Shown here: positions 9,546 through 17,039 of the stretch, in pieces
How positions within the stretch are numbered: the stretch's first letter is position 1
Layout of the letters: each line of letters begins with the position of its first letter
Origin: Alistipes sp.
GTDB taxonomy: Bacteria > Bacteroidota > Bacteroidia > Bacteroidales > Rikenellaceae
DNA: 64,000 bases
Reading direction: 5' to 3'
Assembly (NCBI GenBank): GCA_017936685.1
Contig: JAGBFA010000001.1
Span: 62,001 to 126,000, forward strand
The notes under the pieces: generated by a model
What the model was told of the DNA's origin: nothing
Database searches by the model: none
Seen by the model: only the letters and a program-made list of their open reading frames with translations
Translations under genes and position numbers: made by a program

Positions 9546-9773
9546 TTTCCATTATGCTGTCATTCTGAACGGAACGCAGTGCAGTGAAGAATCTGGTTGT
9601 GAACGACGTGCGTGGACGACAAACCTAATCTTTCCCAACCAGATGCTTCGTTTCACTCAGCATGACATATCGTGTCCTGTCATTTTGAGGAGGACGGAAC
9701 GTCCGACGTGAGAATCTCTTTTGAGTCGACGTGTGCATCGTCGGTCGGACATACGCCCTCCCTCGGAATGACA
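9546..9773 (-). repeat. Cluster of short dispersed repeats
   Basis: At least three units in inverted orientation: 9558-9592 (TGTCATTCTGAACG...GTGAAGAATCT), 9678-9718 (CTGTCATTTTGAGGAGGACG...GAGAATCTC) and 9709-9773 (GAGAATCTC...CTCGGAATGACA). The 9678-9718 copy matches 58131-58172 at 41 of 42 positions on opposite strands. The bases 9541-9606 match 58189-58240, so element C and its flank duplicate element D and its flank. Confidence 0.75.
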
Positions 9774-9844
9774 TATGGGAGGTTTTGTACCACCGGCCAA
9801 ACGGCTCTCGACAAATGATCAAAACAGGCAATATCATTCGAGCC

Positions 9845-9877
9845 TTTGTATTTATCAAGAAAAAATAAGTAATTTTG
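9845..9877 (+). promoter_or_regulatory. Promoter of DJ-1/PfpI and GNAT genes
   Basis: TTTG (9845-9848) and TAATTTTG (9870-9877) with a 21-base spacer, ending 53 bases before the ATG at 9931. Confidence 0.5.
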
Positions 9878-9930
9878 AACTCTGATAGGAGAATTATCTC
9901 CATGACATTAAATAAGGGAACAGCAATATT

Positions 9931-10548
9931 ATGAGCAACGAAATTCTGTATATTCTACTGCCGGATTATGCGGCACACGAGATCGTATATCTTTCTGAGG
10001 CCATCGCCTCCGATGAGTATGCGCTGAAAGAGAATCCGAAATATGTCAATAAGGTTGTCGCCCCGACGACGGAGCCTGTAAAATCCATCGGCGGCTTTCG
10101 TACATTGCCCGATTATTCGTTCGATACGATGCCCGACGATTACGCTGCACTGGTATTGATCGGCGGATTCGGGTGGAGTACGCCTGTTGCGGATCAGGTT
10201 GTGCCGATCGTACAACAAGCCGTTGATAAAGGGCGGATTATCGGCGCCATCTGCAACGGTGCTTCATTCATGGCAAAACACGGATTCCTGAATGAGGTCA
10301 AACATACCGGCAACGGACCGGAACAATTGAGACTTTGGGGCGGCGAGAACTATTCCAATGCCGACGGTTATCTCCATGCACAGGCGGTCAGCGAGAAAAA
10401 CATAGTGACGGCAAACGGCTCGGCAACGCTTGAATTTGCAAAGGAGTTGCTTTTGCTGCTTGAAAACGATACGCCGGAACGTATAGAGATGTATTATCGG
10501 TTCAACAAACAGGGGTTCTGTGATTTGTTCCCCGCTAAAAGCGAATGA
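9931..10548 (+). CDS. DJ-1/PfpI family protein (class I glutamine amidotransferase-like)
   Basis: A 205-residue single-domain protein of the DJ-1/PfpI superfamily, which includes glyoxalase III/deglycases, chaperones and proteases. The nucleophile elbow reads GAICNGASFM with the reactive Cys at 108. E17 in PDYAAHEIVY is the usual Glu that lowers the Cys pKa, and VLIGGFGW (about 75-82) is the conserved loop. The sequence GNGPEQLRLWGGENY in the second half is typical of a subgroup used in accessory regions. The next gene starts 4 bases later, so the two are co-transcribed. Both lie in a repeat-bounded accessory stretch between ssrA and the AspT-like gene. Exact activity cannot be told. Confidence 0.85.
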   Translation: MSNEILYILLPDYAAHEIVYLSEAIASDEYALKENPKYVNKVVAPTTEPVKSIGGFRTLPDYSFDTMPDDYAALVLIGGFGWSTPVADQVVPIVQQAVDKGRIIGAICNGASFMAKHGFLNEVKHTGNGPEQLRLWGGENYSNADGYLHAQAVSEKNIVTANGSATLEFAKELLLLLENDTPERIEMYYRFNKQGFCDLFPAKSE

Positions 10549-10552
10549 CAAA

Positions 10553-11122
10553 ATGATGGAGACTCAACGACTTATACTTAGGCCCTGGCGCGATACCGAT
10601 GCCGAGGCGATGTTCAAATATGCGAGTGATCCGGATATCGGGCCTATTGCCGGCTGGCCGCCTTATACGTCGATAGAAAACAGTATTGAGATTATCCGGA
10701 CGGTTTTTGCCGCTCCCGAAACGTATGCGGTTGTATTGAAAGAGACGGGAGAGCCAGTGGGCAGCTGCGGAATAATGTTTTCAAACTCTCTTCACACTGC
10801 GGATATGAAGCAGAGCGAGGCAGAGATAGGCTATTGGATCGGCAAACCGTATTGGGGACAAGGGTTGATTCCGGAAGCGGTCGGAGCATTGCTGTCGAGA
10901 TGCTTCGACGATTTGGCACTCGATGCCGTATGGTGCGGATATTATGAGGGAAACACCAAATCGAAACGGGTTTGTGAAAAAAGCGGCTTCAAGTTCCATC
11001 ATACGAACAACGACATCGTCTCTCCGCTCGGAGACAAACGGACCGAGCATTTCTACATAATGACGAGAGAGGATTATCATTCAGAACGCAGCGAACAGAC
11101 TGTGCACGGCACCGGCGTATAA
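10553..11122 (+). CDS. GNAT acetyltransferase (RimJ/RimL type)
   Basis: A 189-residue acetyltransferase that transfers acetyl from acetyl-CoA to an amine, possibly a protein N-terminus or small molecule. It opens with ETQRLILRPW, the RimJ/RimL family start. IGYWIGKPYWGQGLIPEAV contains the pyrophosphate-binding Q/R-x-x-G-x-G/A loop in the form WGQGLIPEA, and NTKSKRVCEKSGFK is the usual last CoA-binding segment. Start 10553 (tandem ATGs) lies 4 bases after the previous stop. The last 14 residues (HSERSEQTVHGTGV) exceed the fold and are encoded by a copy of the short dispersed repeat. Confidence 0.85.
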   Translation: MMETQRLILRPWRDTDAEAMFKYASDPDIGPIAGWPPYTSIENSIEIIRTVFAAPETYAVVLKETGEPVGSCGIMFSNSLHTADMKQSEAEIGYWIGKPYWGQGLIPEAVGALLSRCFDDLALDAVWCGYYEGNTKSKRVCEKSGFKFHHTNNDIVSPLGDKRTEHFYIMTREDYHSERSEQTVHGTGV

Positions 11123-11229
11123 TTCGAAAGAAGTGCGCCGAATTAAAAACGCTCAGGCGGAGTTAACAAAAAGTGTAAAAAATATTTGAAAAAATTTTAA
11201 AAACTCTTTTCCCGTATCACATAAAATAG

Positions 11230-11237
11230 TACCTTTG
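11230..11237 (+). promoter_or_regulatory. -7 box of AspT-like gene
   Basis: TACCTTTG matches TAnnTTTG and ends 20 bases before the ATG. Nineteen bases upstream is TTTT, a weak -33 box. The 100 bases upstream are very A/T-rich. Confidence 0.5.
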
Positions 11238-11257
11238 CCGCAAAATTTTGCACAATC

Positions 11258-12964
11258 ATGGATTTACAGTGGCTCAAAGATGTTACCGTAGGGGGCGACG
11301 GACTTAGCTCCGGAGCGATGATCGCCCATACGGTATTTATCCTCGCATTGGTCATAGCGGCAGGTATCGCACTGAGCAAGATCAAGATCAAGGGCGTATC
11401 GATAGGCGTTACATGGATTCTGTTCACCGGCATCGCCGTCGGACACTTCAAGATGGGCTTCGATCATGAGACCCTGCACTTCATCAAGGAGTTCGGTTTG
11501 ATCCTTTTCGTATTCTCCATAGGCTTGCAGGTCGGTCCGGGATTCTTCTCGTCGCTCAAACGCGGAGGCATGACGCTTATGGGGCTGGCCATTGCCGTAA
11601 TCGGTCTGGGTGCCGTCACAACATACGTCATACATCTGTGCACGGGCGAGCCGCTGCCGACTATGGTCGGTATAATGTCGGGTGCCGTGACCAACACCCC
11701 CGGCTTGGGTGCGGCGCAACAGGCATACGCCGACAGCGCAGGTGCCGACGAAATGCTGGCATCATCTATATCGCTTGGATATGCCGTGGCCTATCCGCTC
11801 GGCGTCGTGGGTATCATCTTCACAATGATACTTATGCGCTACCTGCTTAAAGTGGATTTCAAGAAAGAGGACGAGGCTTTGGCCGCCATAAGCAAAGAGA
11901 CTGCTCTTGCCCATCGCTACTCGGTCGAGTTTACCAATCACATGCTTGCAGGCAAGGACATATCATACGTGCGCGACCTTATAAACCGTCAGTTCGTCAT
12001 TTCGCGAATCATGCACAGCAACGGCGAGATAACCATCGCCAACGGCAGCAGCCGTCTGACCCTCGGCGACAAGCTGCGCGTGATATGCTCGTCGGAGGAC
12101 AGCGAGGCCGTACTGGCATTCTTCGGTCACCCCATCGAGATGTCGGCCGACGAGTGGGGTGCTACGGCCATGCAGTCGACCCCGCTCGTATCGCGACGCA
12201 TACTTATCACCCGCCACGAGATCAACGGCAAGAAGTTCTCCGATCTGCGCCTGCGTACACGCTACGGCATAAATATCACACGTGTCAACCGTGCCGGAGT
12301 CGACCTGATTCCATATCAAGGCATGGAGTTGCAGGTGGGTGACAAGGTGATGGTCGTAGGTCCCGAAGCCGCAGTGGCCGCCACAGCAGACGTATTGGGT
12401 AACTCTCTGAAAAAACTTCGCGAGCCGAATCTTCTGCCGATGTTCGTCGGAATAGCGTTAGGCGTGTTGTTGGGATCGATACCGTTGATGAATATTCCGC
12501 AGCCAGTGAAGCTCGGTCTTGCAGGAGGCCCGTTGATCATAGCCATTCTGCTGGGACGCTTCGGACCCCATTTCCATCTTGTGACATACACGACGATGAG
12601 TGCCAGCCTTATGTTGCGAGAGATAGGGCTCGCGTTGTTCCTCGCGGCCGTGGGTATCGGTGCGGGAGACGGGTTCATCGACGCAATCGCAGGCGGCGGC
12701 TACCGCTGGATAGGCTATGGAGTCATAATCACCGTGCTGCCGCTGATATTGGTGGCTATATACGCCCGTTTGAGATTGAAGATGAACTACTACACGCTCA
12801 TGGGCTTCATGGCAGGTTCCATGACCGATCCTCCGGCACTTGGGTATGCCAACCAGACGGCAGGCAACGACATGCCGGCCGTAAGTTATGCGACGGTATA
12901 TCCTGTGGTGATGTTCATGCGTGTGCTGGTGGCACAGATGATGATATTGTTTGCGGTAGGGTAG
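11258..12964 (+). CDS. AspT/YidE-family transporter with TrkA-C domains
   Basis: A 568-residue inner-membrane protein with the layout of the aspartate-alanine exchanger (AAE) family: about five membrane segments (about 20-190), two soluble RCK_C/TrkA-C-like domains (about 215-390, including RILITRHEINGKKFSDLRL), and a second membrane half (about 395-568). Each half carries the duplicated AsT repeat signature, seen as GAVTNTPGLGAAQQ (about 147-160) and GSMTDPPALGYANQ (about 519-532). AspT itself exchanges aspartate for alanine, but homologues such as YidE and YbjL are uncharacterised, so the substrate here is unknown. It is probably monocistronic, with its own -7 box and a terminator behind. 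Confidence 0.88.
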   Translation: MDLQWLKDVTVGGDGLSSGAMIAHTVFILALVIAAGIALSKIKIKGVSIGVTWILFTGIAVGHFKMGFDHETLHFIKEFGLILFVFSIGLQVGPGFFSSLKRGGMTLMGLAIAVIGLGAVTTYVIHLCTGEPLPTMVGIMSGAVTNTPGLGAAQQAYADSAGADEMLASSISLGYAVAYPLGVVGIIFTMILMRYLLKVDFKKEDEALAAISKETALAHRYSVEFTNHMLAGKDISYVRDLINRQFVISRIMHSNGEITIANGSSRLTLGDKLRVICSSEDSEAVLAFFGHPIEMSADEWGATAMQSTPLVSRRILITRHEINGKKFSDLRLRTRYGINITRVNRAGVDLIPYQGMELQVGDKVMVVGPEAAVAATADVLGNSLKKLREPNLLPMFVGIALGVLLGSIPLMNIPQPVKLGLAGGPLIIAILLGRFGPHFHLVTYTTMSASLMLREIGLALFLAAVGIGAGDGFIDAIAGGGYRWIGYGVIITVLPLILVAIYARLRLKMNYYTLMGFMAGSMTDPPALGYANQTAGNDMPAVSYATVYPVVMFMRVLVAQMMILFAVG

Positions 12965-12986
12965 ACGACATGATCCTGTCACAATG

Positions 12987-13020
12987 AAAATAGCCGGAAG
13001 CAATTCCGGCTATTTTCGTT
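12987..13020. terminator. Bidirectional terminator
   Basis: Perfect 13-bp stem AAAATAGCCGGAA (12987-12999) / TTCCGGCTATTTT (13004-13016), loop GCAA, with T runs in both directions. It separates the convergent AspT-like gene and the feo operon. The stop codon of the Cys-rich gene lies inside the stem. Confidence 0.92.
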
Positions 13021-13195
13021 TCTTATATTTCTCTGCGCACGAATCCCGTCGGCGGCCTGCGCTGTCGCGCAACGGACAGTCGGCGGCACATGAATCGCAT
13101 CTGCCGCGACGCTTCGACCGGCCGAAAAGCCACCTGAGCGCAAACCAGACGCAAACGGCAACGATCACCGCAGCGCACCAACTCTGCCAATTCAT
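13010..13195 (-). CDS. FeoB-associated Cys-rich membrane protein
   Basis: A 61-residue protein starting one base after the feoAB stop. Residues about 4-22 form one membrane helix (WCAAVIVAVCVWFALRWLF), followed by a basic stretch and a Cys cluster, CDSCAADC (C33, C36, C40) plus C53. Size, topology, Cys spacing and position match the FeoB_associated family found behind feoB in many anaerobes. Its role is unproven. Iron handover or stabilisation of FeoB is suggested, by analogy with FeoC. Co-transcribed with feoAB. Confidence 0.85.
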   Translation of the reverse strand: MNWQSWCAAVIVAVCVWFALRWLFGRSKRRGRCDSCAADCPLRDSAGRRRDSCAEKYKKRK

Positions 13196-13196
13196 T

Positions 13197-15599
13197 TTAG
13201 ACGAATAATCCGGTTATGAGGTATGCCGCATAGGACAACACCCATGCCACGATAGTGTTATATACGGCCGATGCCGCGGCCCACCGCCAGCCGGCCTCGT
13301 TGCCGATGGCCGCGACTGTCGCAATACACGGCATATACAGCAACACGAATACGAGGAACGCCACGGCCGATGGCATCGACATGCTGTGTCCGATACGCTG
13401 GCGTATGGTCGACTCGTTGTCAGGGACATTGTTTTCTATGTCGGCCGCCGCCGGCTCCACCTTAGCCTCGTCGTCCGCCGTATAGAGCACATTCATCGTG
13501 CTTACCACGATCTCCTTGGCCGGAATGCCCGACAGAATGGCCACCGAGGCCTTCCAGTTGAATCCCATAGGTTCGAACACCGGCTGGCAGAACTTGCCGA
13601 TATGGCCTATGTACGACTGCTCGTAGTTGACGGTCTCGCCGCCATGCTCCTCGTCGGTATTATGCGGGAAGTAACTCAAAGCCCACACTATGACCGATGC
13701 CACGAGGATCAGTCCGCCCATCTTGCGAAGATACTGCGAGCACTTGCTCCACATGTGCTTCATGGTGGTCTGCAACGAGGGCAGACGATATGGCGACAAC
13801 TCCATGACGAACGGAGCCTCCTGCTCGCGGAACATAAAGCGGCGCATCATTCGGGCAGTAGCCACGGCCACGATCATGCCTCCGACATATATCAGAAACA
13901 GCACCGTACCGGCATGGGCGGCGAAGAACGTGCCGACGATCATCATGTATATGGGCAGTCGCGCACTGCACGACATGAACGGTACTATGAATATGGTGAT
14001 CAGACGCGACGTGCGGCACTCGATCGTGCGGCATGCCATAACGGCGGGCACGTTGCACCCGAAGCCCATCACCAGCGGTATGAACGACTTGCCGTGCACG
14101 CCTACATGGTGCATGACCTTATCCATGATAAATGCCGCACGTGCCAGATAGCCCGAGTCCTCCATGAACGAGATGAACAGATAGAGGATCATGATATTGG
14201 GCAGGAACACCAGCACGCTGCCCACACCGCTTATCACGCCGTCGGAGAGCAGATCGCGCAATGCCCCGGGTGCCATGCCTCCATGCACTATGCCGTAGAG
14301 CCAGTCGACACCGCTCTCGATCCACTGCTGCGGATACTCGCCCAGAGTGAACGTACAGTAGAACATGAACCACATCAAAAGGAAGAATATAGGAAATCCC
14401 CATACGCGATGCGTCACCACGGCATCGATATTCTTGGTCTTGCCGTGTGCATGCCCCGTACCTGCGGTGAAGGTCTCCTTCAATGCGCCCGATATGAATC
14501 CGTATTTCTGATTGGCCAATGCCGTCTCGACATCTTCGTCCAGCTCCCGTTCGATGTCGGCCGCGGCGGCGTGTGCCATGCGCGACCACTGTTCGTAATG
14601 CGGAGTCGGTTTGAGCATCGAGCGGATCTCGCTGTCACCCTCGATAAGTTTCAAGGCGAAATACCGCGGCGGGAAATGTGCCGTGAGCGACTCGCGATGC
14701 AGGCGCATGTCGTCGTTCAATGCTTTGAGACGGTTTTCGATCACCGAACCGTAGTTGATATGGATATGGCGCACGCGCTCGTCCTCATTTTCGTAGACCG
14801 CTATCACCGTATCGAGCAGCTCGGTTATGCCTTTGCCCGCGGTGGCCATAGTCGGCACCATCGGTACGCCGATCATGCGGCCGAGCAGCTCATAGTCGAA
14901 GTGCGCACCGCTCTGCTCCAACTCGTCGTACATGTTCAGCGCAATGACCATCTTGGGGTTGATGTCGATAAGCTCGGTAGTCAGATAGAGGTTGCGTTCG
15001 AGATTGGAAGCAACGACGGCATTGACTATGACATCGGGGGTGTGCTCGATCAGAAAACGCCGCACATAGACCTCCTCGGGCGTATATGCCGACAAGGCGT
15101 ATGTTCCGGGAAGATCGGTTATGTCGATGGTATAACCGCGATATTTGAGCTGGCTCGATTTGGCATCGACCGTCACGCCGCTATAATTGCCCACATGCTC
15201 GTGACTGCCCGAAAGCGTGTTGAAGAGCGTAGTTTTGCCGGAGTTGGGATTGCCCACCAAGGCTATCGAAAAACGCTTGCGGCTGCTCGATACCGCCTCG
15301 TCGATGGTCTGCAAATCGTCGGTGTCGTCCATCAGCGGATACTCCCGACGATCTTCTATCATACGGCGAGCCTGCTCGTTGGTAATGACGACGATCATCT
15401 CGGCCTCCTTACGGCGCAAAGAGACATCGTACCCCATGATGCGGTACTCGATGGGGTCTTTCAGGGGTGCGTCGAGAATGACCTCGACACGCTGTCCCCG
15501 CACAAATCCCATCTCCATTATGCGACGGCGGAAACCTCCGTAGCCCAACACTTTGACTACGGTAGCCGATTCGCCTGTTTGAAGTTCCGATAAACGCAT
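13197..15599 (-). CDS. feoB: Ferrous iron transporter, FeoA-FeoB fusion
   Basis: FeoB is the GTP-gated inner-membrane Fe(II) importer. Here the SH3-like FeoA domain is fused to its N-terminus (about 1-75, MRLSELQTGE to KEAEMIVVIT), as is common in Bacteroidota. The G domain starts with GNPNSGKTT (about 116-124), followed by DLPGTYAL (G3) and NMYDE in the G4 position. The membrane part contains the two Gate motifs, recognisable from GFGCNVPAVMA with its conserved Cys and the GIPAKEIVVSTM segment. I choose ATG 15599 (800 residues). An upstream TTG lies inside the -7 promoter box and cannot be the start. Followed by a Cys-rich partner gene. Confidence 0.95.
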   Translation of the reverse strand: MRLSELQTGESATVVKVLGYGGFRRRIMEMGFVRGQRVEVILDAPLKDPIEYRIMGYDVSLRRKEAEMIVVITNEQARRMIEDRREYPLMDDTDDLQTIDEAVSSSRKRFSIALVGNPNSGKTTLFNTLSGSHEHVGNYSGVTVDAKSSQLKYRGYTIDITDLPGTYALSAYTPEEVYVRRFLIEHTPDVIVNAVVASNLERNLYLTTELIDINPKMVIALNMYDELEQSGAHFDYELLGRMIGVPMVPTMATAGKGITELLDTVIAVYENEDERVRHIHINYGSVIENRLKALNDDMRLHRESLTAHFPPRYFALKLIEGDSEIRSMLKPTPHYEQWSRMAHAAAADIERELDEDVETALANQKYGFISGALKETFTAGTGHAHGKTKNIDAVVTHRVWGFPIFFLLMWFMFYCTFTLGEYPQQWIESGVDWLYGIVHGGMAPGALRDLLSDGVISGVGSVLVFLPNIMILYLFISFMEDSGYLARAAFIMDKVMHHVGVHGKSFIPLVMGFGCNVPAVMACRTIECRTSRLITIFIVPFMSCSARLPIYMMIVGTFFAAHAGTVLFLIYVGGMIVAVATARMMRRFMFREQEAPFVMELSPYRLPSLQTTMKHMWSKCSQYLRKMGGLILVASVIVWALSYFPHNTDEEHGGETVNYEQSYIGHIGKFCQPVFEPMGFNWKASVAILSGIPAKEIVVSTMNVLYTADDEAKVEPAAADIENNVPDNESTIRQRIGHSMSMPSAVAFLVFVLLYMPCIATVAAIGNEAGWRWAAASAVYNTIVAWVLSYAAYLITGLFV

Positions 15600-15617
15600 A
15601 TATCCGGTATTGCGGTG

Positions 15618-15625
15618 CAAAGATA
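15618..15625 (-). promoter_or_regulatory. feoAB promoter -7 box
   Basis: Minus-strand TATCTTTG ends 19 bases before the feoAB ATG, giving a very short leader. No convincing -33 box or Fur-type inverted repeat was recognised by eye. Confidence 0.55.
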
Positions 15626-15661
15626 CGCAATTTCCGGCAAAAGAGTTATCCCCATTATGCG

Positions 15662-17038
15662 TTATTTTTCCGCGCGCCAGCCAATACCTAACGACTTTAT
15701 CAGATCGACGTAATTAACATACTGCCCGACAACGAGTTCTATATATCCCAACTGCGAGGCGTACAGCTCCCTCTCGGCATCTATGACATCTAAGTAGGCC
15801 GACATGCCCGCCTTATACAGTTCGCGCGTAAGCGAAGAGGCGATGCCGTTTGCCTCGACCATCTGCGCATAGCATTCGATCTGCTCGCCCGACTCTTCGA
15901 TGGCATCGAGTACGGTCTCCACATCGCACAACGCCTGAAATATGGTGTTTTCATAGGTATAGGCCGCCTGCATGTACTGTTCGCATGCGATACGCTGGTT
16001 GCGGCGCAACTTGCCGAAAGCGAACAACGGAGCAGTCAGCCGGCCTGCGGCCGACCATGTCCAGCTGTCGAAATCGGTAAAACTCTTTATCGACGATCCG
16101 AACAGGCCTCCGGCACCGGTCAGTGCCACCGACGGGAAACGGGCACTGCGAGCGATGCCCACTTTGGCCTCGGCTGCACGCATGTCGTATTCCGCCTTGC
16201 GTATGTCGGGACGGCACCGCAACAGATCGGAGGGCAATCCGACGGGGACGGATACGGGAAGACGATCCACCGACAGCGAGTCGCATGCGGCGATGCAGTC
16301 GATATCGTCGGGCGTAAGGCCGAGCAGTACAGCCAGCGAATAACGCGCTCCTGTCACAGCTTTGCGATATTTCGGAATGTCGGCTTCGGCCTGTGCCACG
16401 AGACTGCGGGCGCGCTGCAAATCGATCAGCGACGAAAACCCGTAGCGATACATCGAATCGATCAACATCATGGATTCGCTTCTGAGAGAGTATGTCCGCT
16501 CGGCGATGTCGAGTTGTCGGGCATAGCCGCTCAATGTGAAATATGCCGTGGCCACCTCGGCCGTCAACGACAGCTCCACGCCGTAGGCCTCCCAGTCGCT
16601 CGACAGAAACTCGGCTTCGCCGGCACGGCGCGTATGACGCCACGTGCCGAACAGCGACACCTGCCACGATGCCGACGACTGCAACGTGTACTCCTGCGTG
16701 GTGCCCTCGGGCGTATTGTACGATCCGCTCGCATCGGCCTGTATGCCTATTTGCGGCAGGAAACTGCTCTTGACGTTGCGCAGAGACAAATATGCCTCCA
16801 CCACGCGCGATGCCGCTACCCTCAGATCGCGATTGTTGGCAAGAGCCGTGCGTTCGAGCGTGTCGAGCCGCTCATCGCCGAACAGCCGCCACCAGCACGA
16901 GTCGGCCATGACGGCACCCTCTGCGAACGGAGCCAGCCCGACATAATCTTCGGGCATATCCACATGTGCGTCGTACAGCTTAGGAGCGCATGAGGTGACG
17001 ACACATATAGTGCAAATAACAAATAATATACGTTTCAT
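15662..17038 (-). CDS. Outer membrane efflux lipoprotein (TolC/OprM family)
   Basis: The outer membrane channel of an RND efflux pump. The 458-residue protein starts at MKRILFVICTICVVTSC, a lipoprotein signal with the lipid-bearing Cys at 17. An upstream extension in the same frame overlaps the pump gene and is not used. Two OEP repeats can be read: the first includes NRDLRVAASRVVEAYLSLR and the second RPDIRKAEYDMRAAEAKVG, the RPDI-x2-AE signature of NodT/OprM proteins. Start lies 1 base after the pump stop, so it is last in the adaptor-pump-channel operon and probably translationally coupled. Confidence 0.92.
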   Translation of the reverse strand: MKRILFVICTICVVTSCAPKLYDAHVDMPEDYVGLAPFAEGAVMADSCWWRLFGDERLDTLERTALANNRDLRVAASRVVEAYLSLRNVKSSFLPQIGIQADASGSYNTPEGTTQEYTLQSSASWQVSLFGTWRHTRRAGEAEFLSSDWEAYGVELSLTAEVATAYFTLSGYARQLDIAERTYSLRSESMMLIDSMYRYGFSSLIDLQRARSLVAQAEADIPKYRKAVTGARYSLAVLLGLTPDDIDCIAACDSLSVDRLPVSVPVGLPSDLLRCRPDIRKAEYDMRAAEAKVGIARSARFPSVALTGAGGLFGSSIKSFTDFDSWTWSAAGRLTAPLFAFGKLRRNQRIACEQYMQAAYTYENTIFQALCDVETVLDAIEESGEQIECYAQMVEANGIASSLTRELYKAGMSAYLDVIDAERELYASQLGYIELVVGQYVNYVDLIKSLGIGWRAEK

Positions 17039-17039
17039 A

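Larger units (their letters stand above)
9178..9930. other. Gene-free stretch filled with repeats, ssrA to DJ-1 gene
   Basis: About 750 bases without a credible gene. From left to right it holds palindromic element B, element C, a run of short dispersed repeats (9546-9773), and a promoter for the next gene. Open frames on the minus strand here run through the repeats or the tmRNA and are judged non-coding. No direct repeat of the ssrA 3' end was found that would mark an integrated element. Confidence 0.75.

Noticed and set aside
9115..9552. Open frame of 145 codons on the minus strand after ssrA
   Set aside because: It overlaps the tmRNA acceptor end and palindromic elements B and C, so it is a translation of repeats.
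9625..9903. Open frame of 92 codons on the minus strand
   Set aside because: It is made of short dispersed repeats and overlaps the promoter of the DJ-1/PfpI gene.
13386..15593. Long open frame (735 codons) antisense to feoAB
   Set aside because: It mirrors the codon structure of feoAB, has a composition rich in His, Arg and Gln, and shows no family motif. The opposite strand is a clear FeoAB.
15600..15620. TTG start 7 codons upstream for feoAB
   Set aside because: The TTG is part of the TATCTTTG promoter box, so it is not transcribed.
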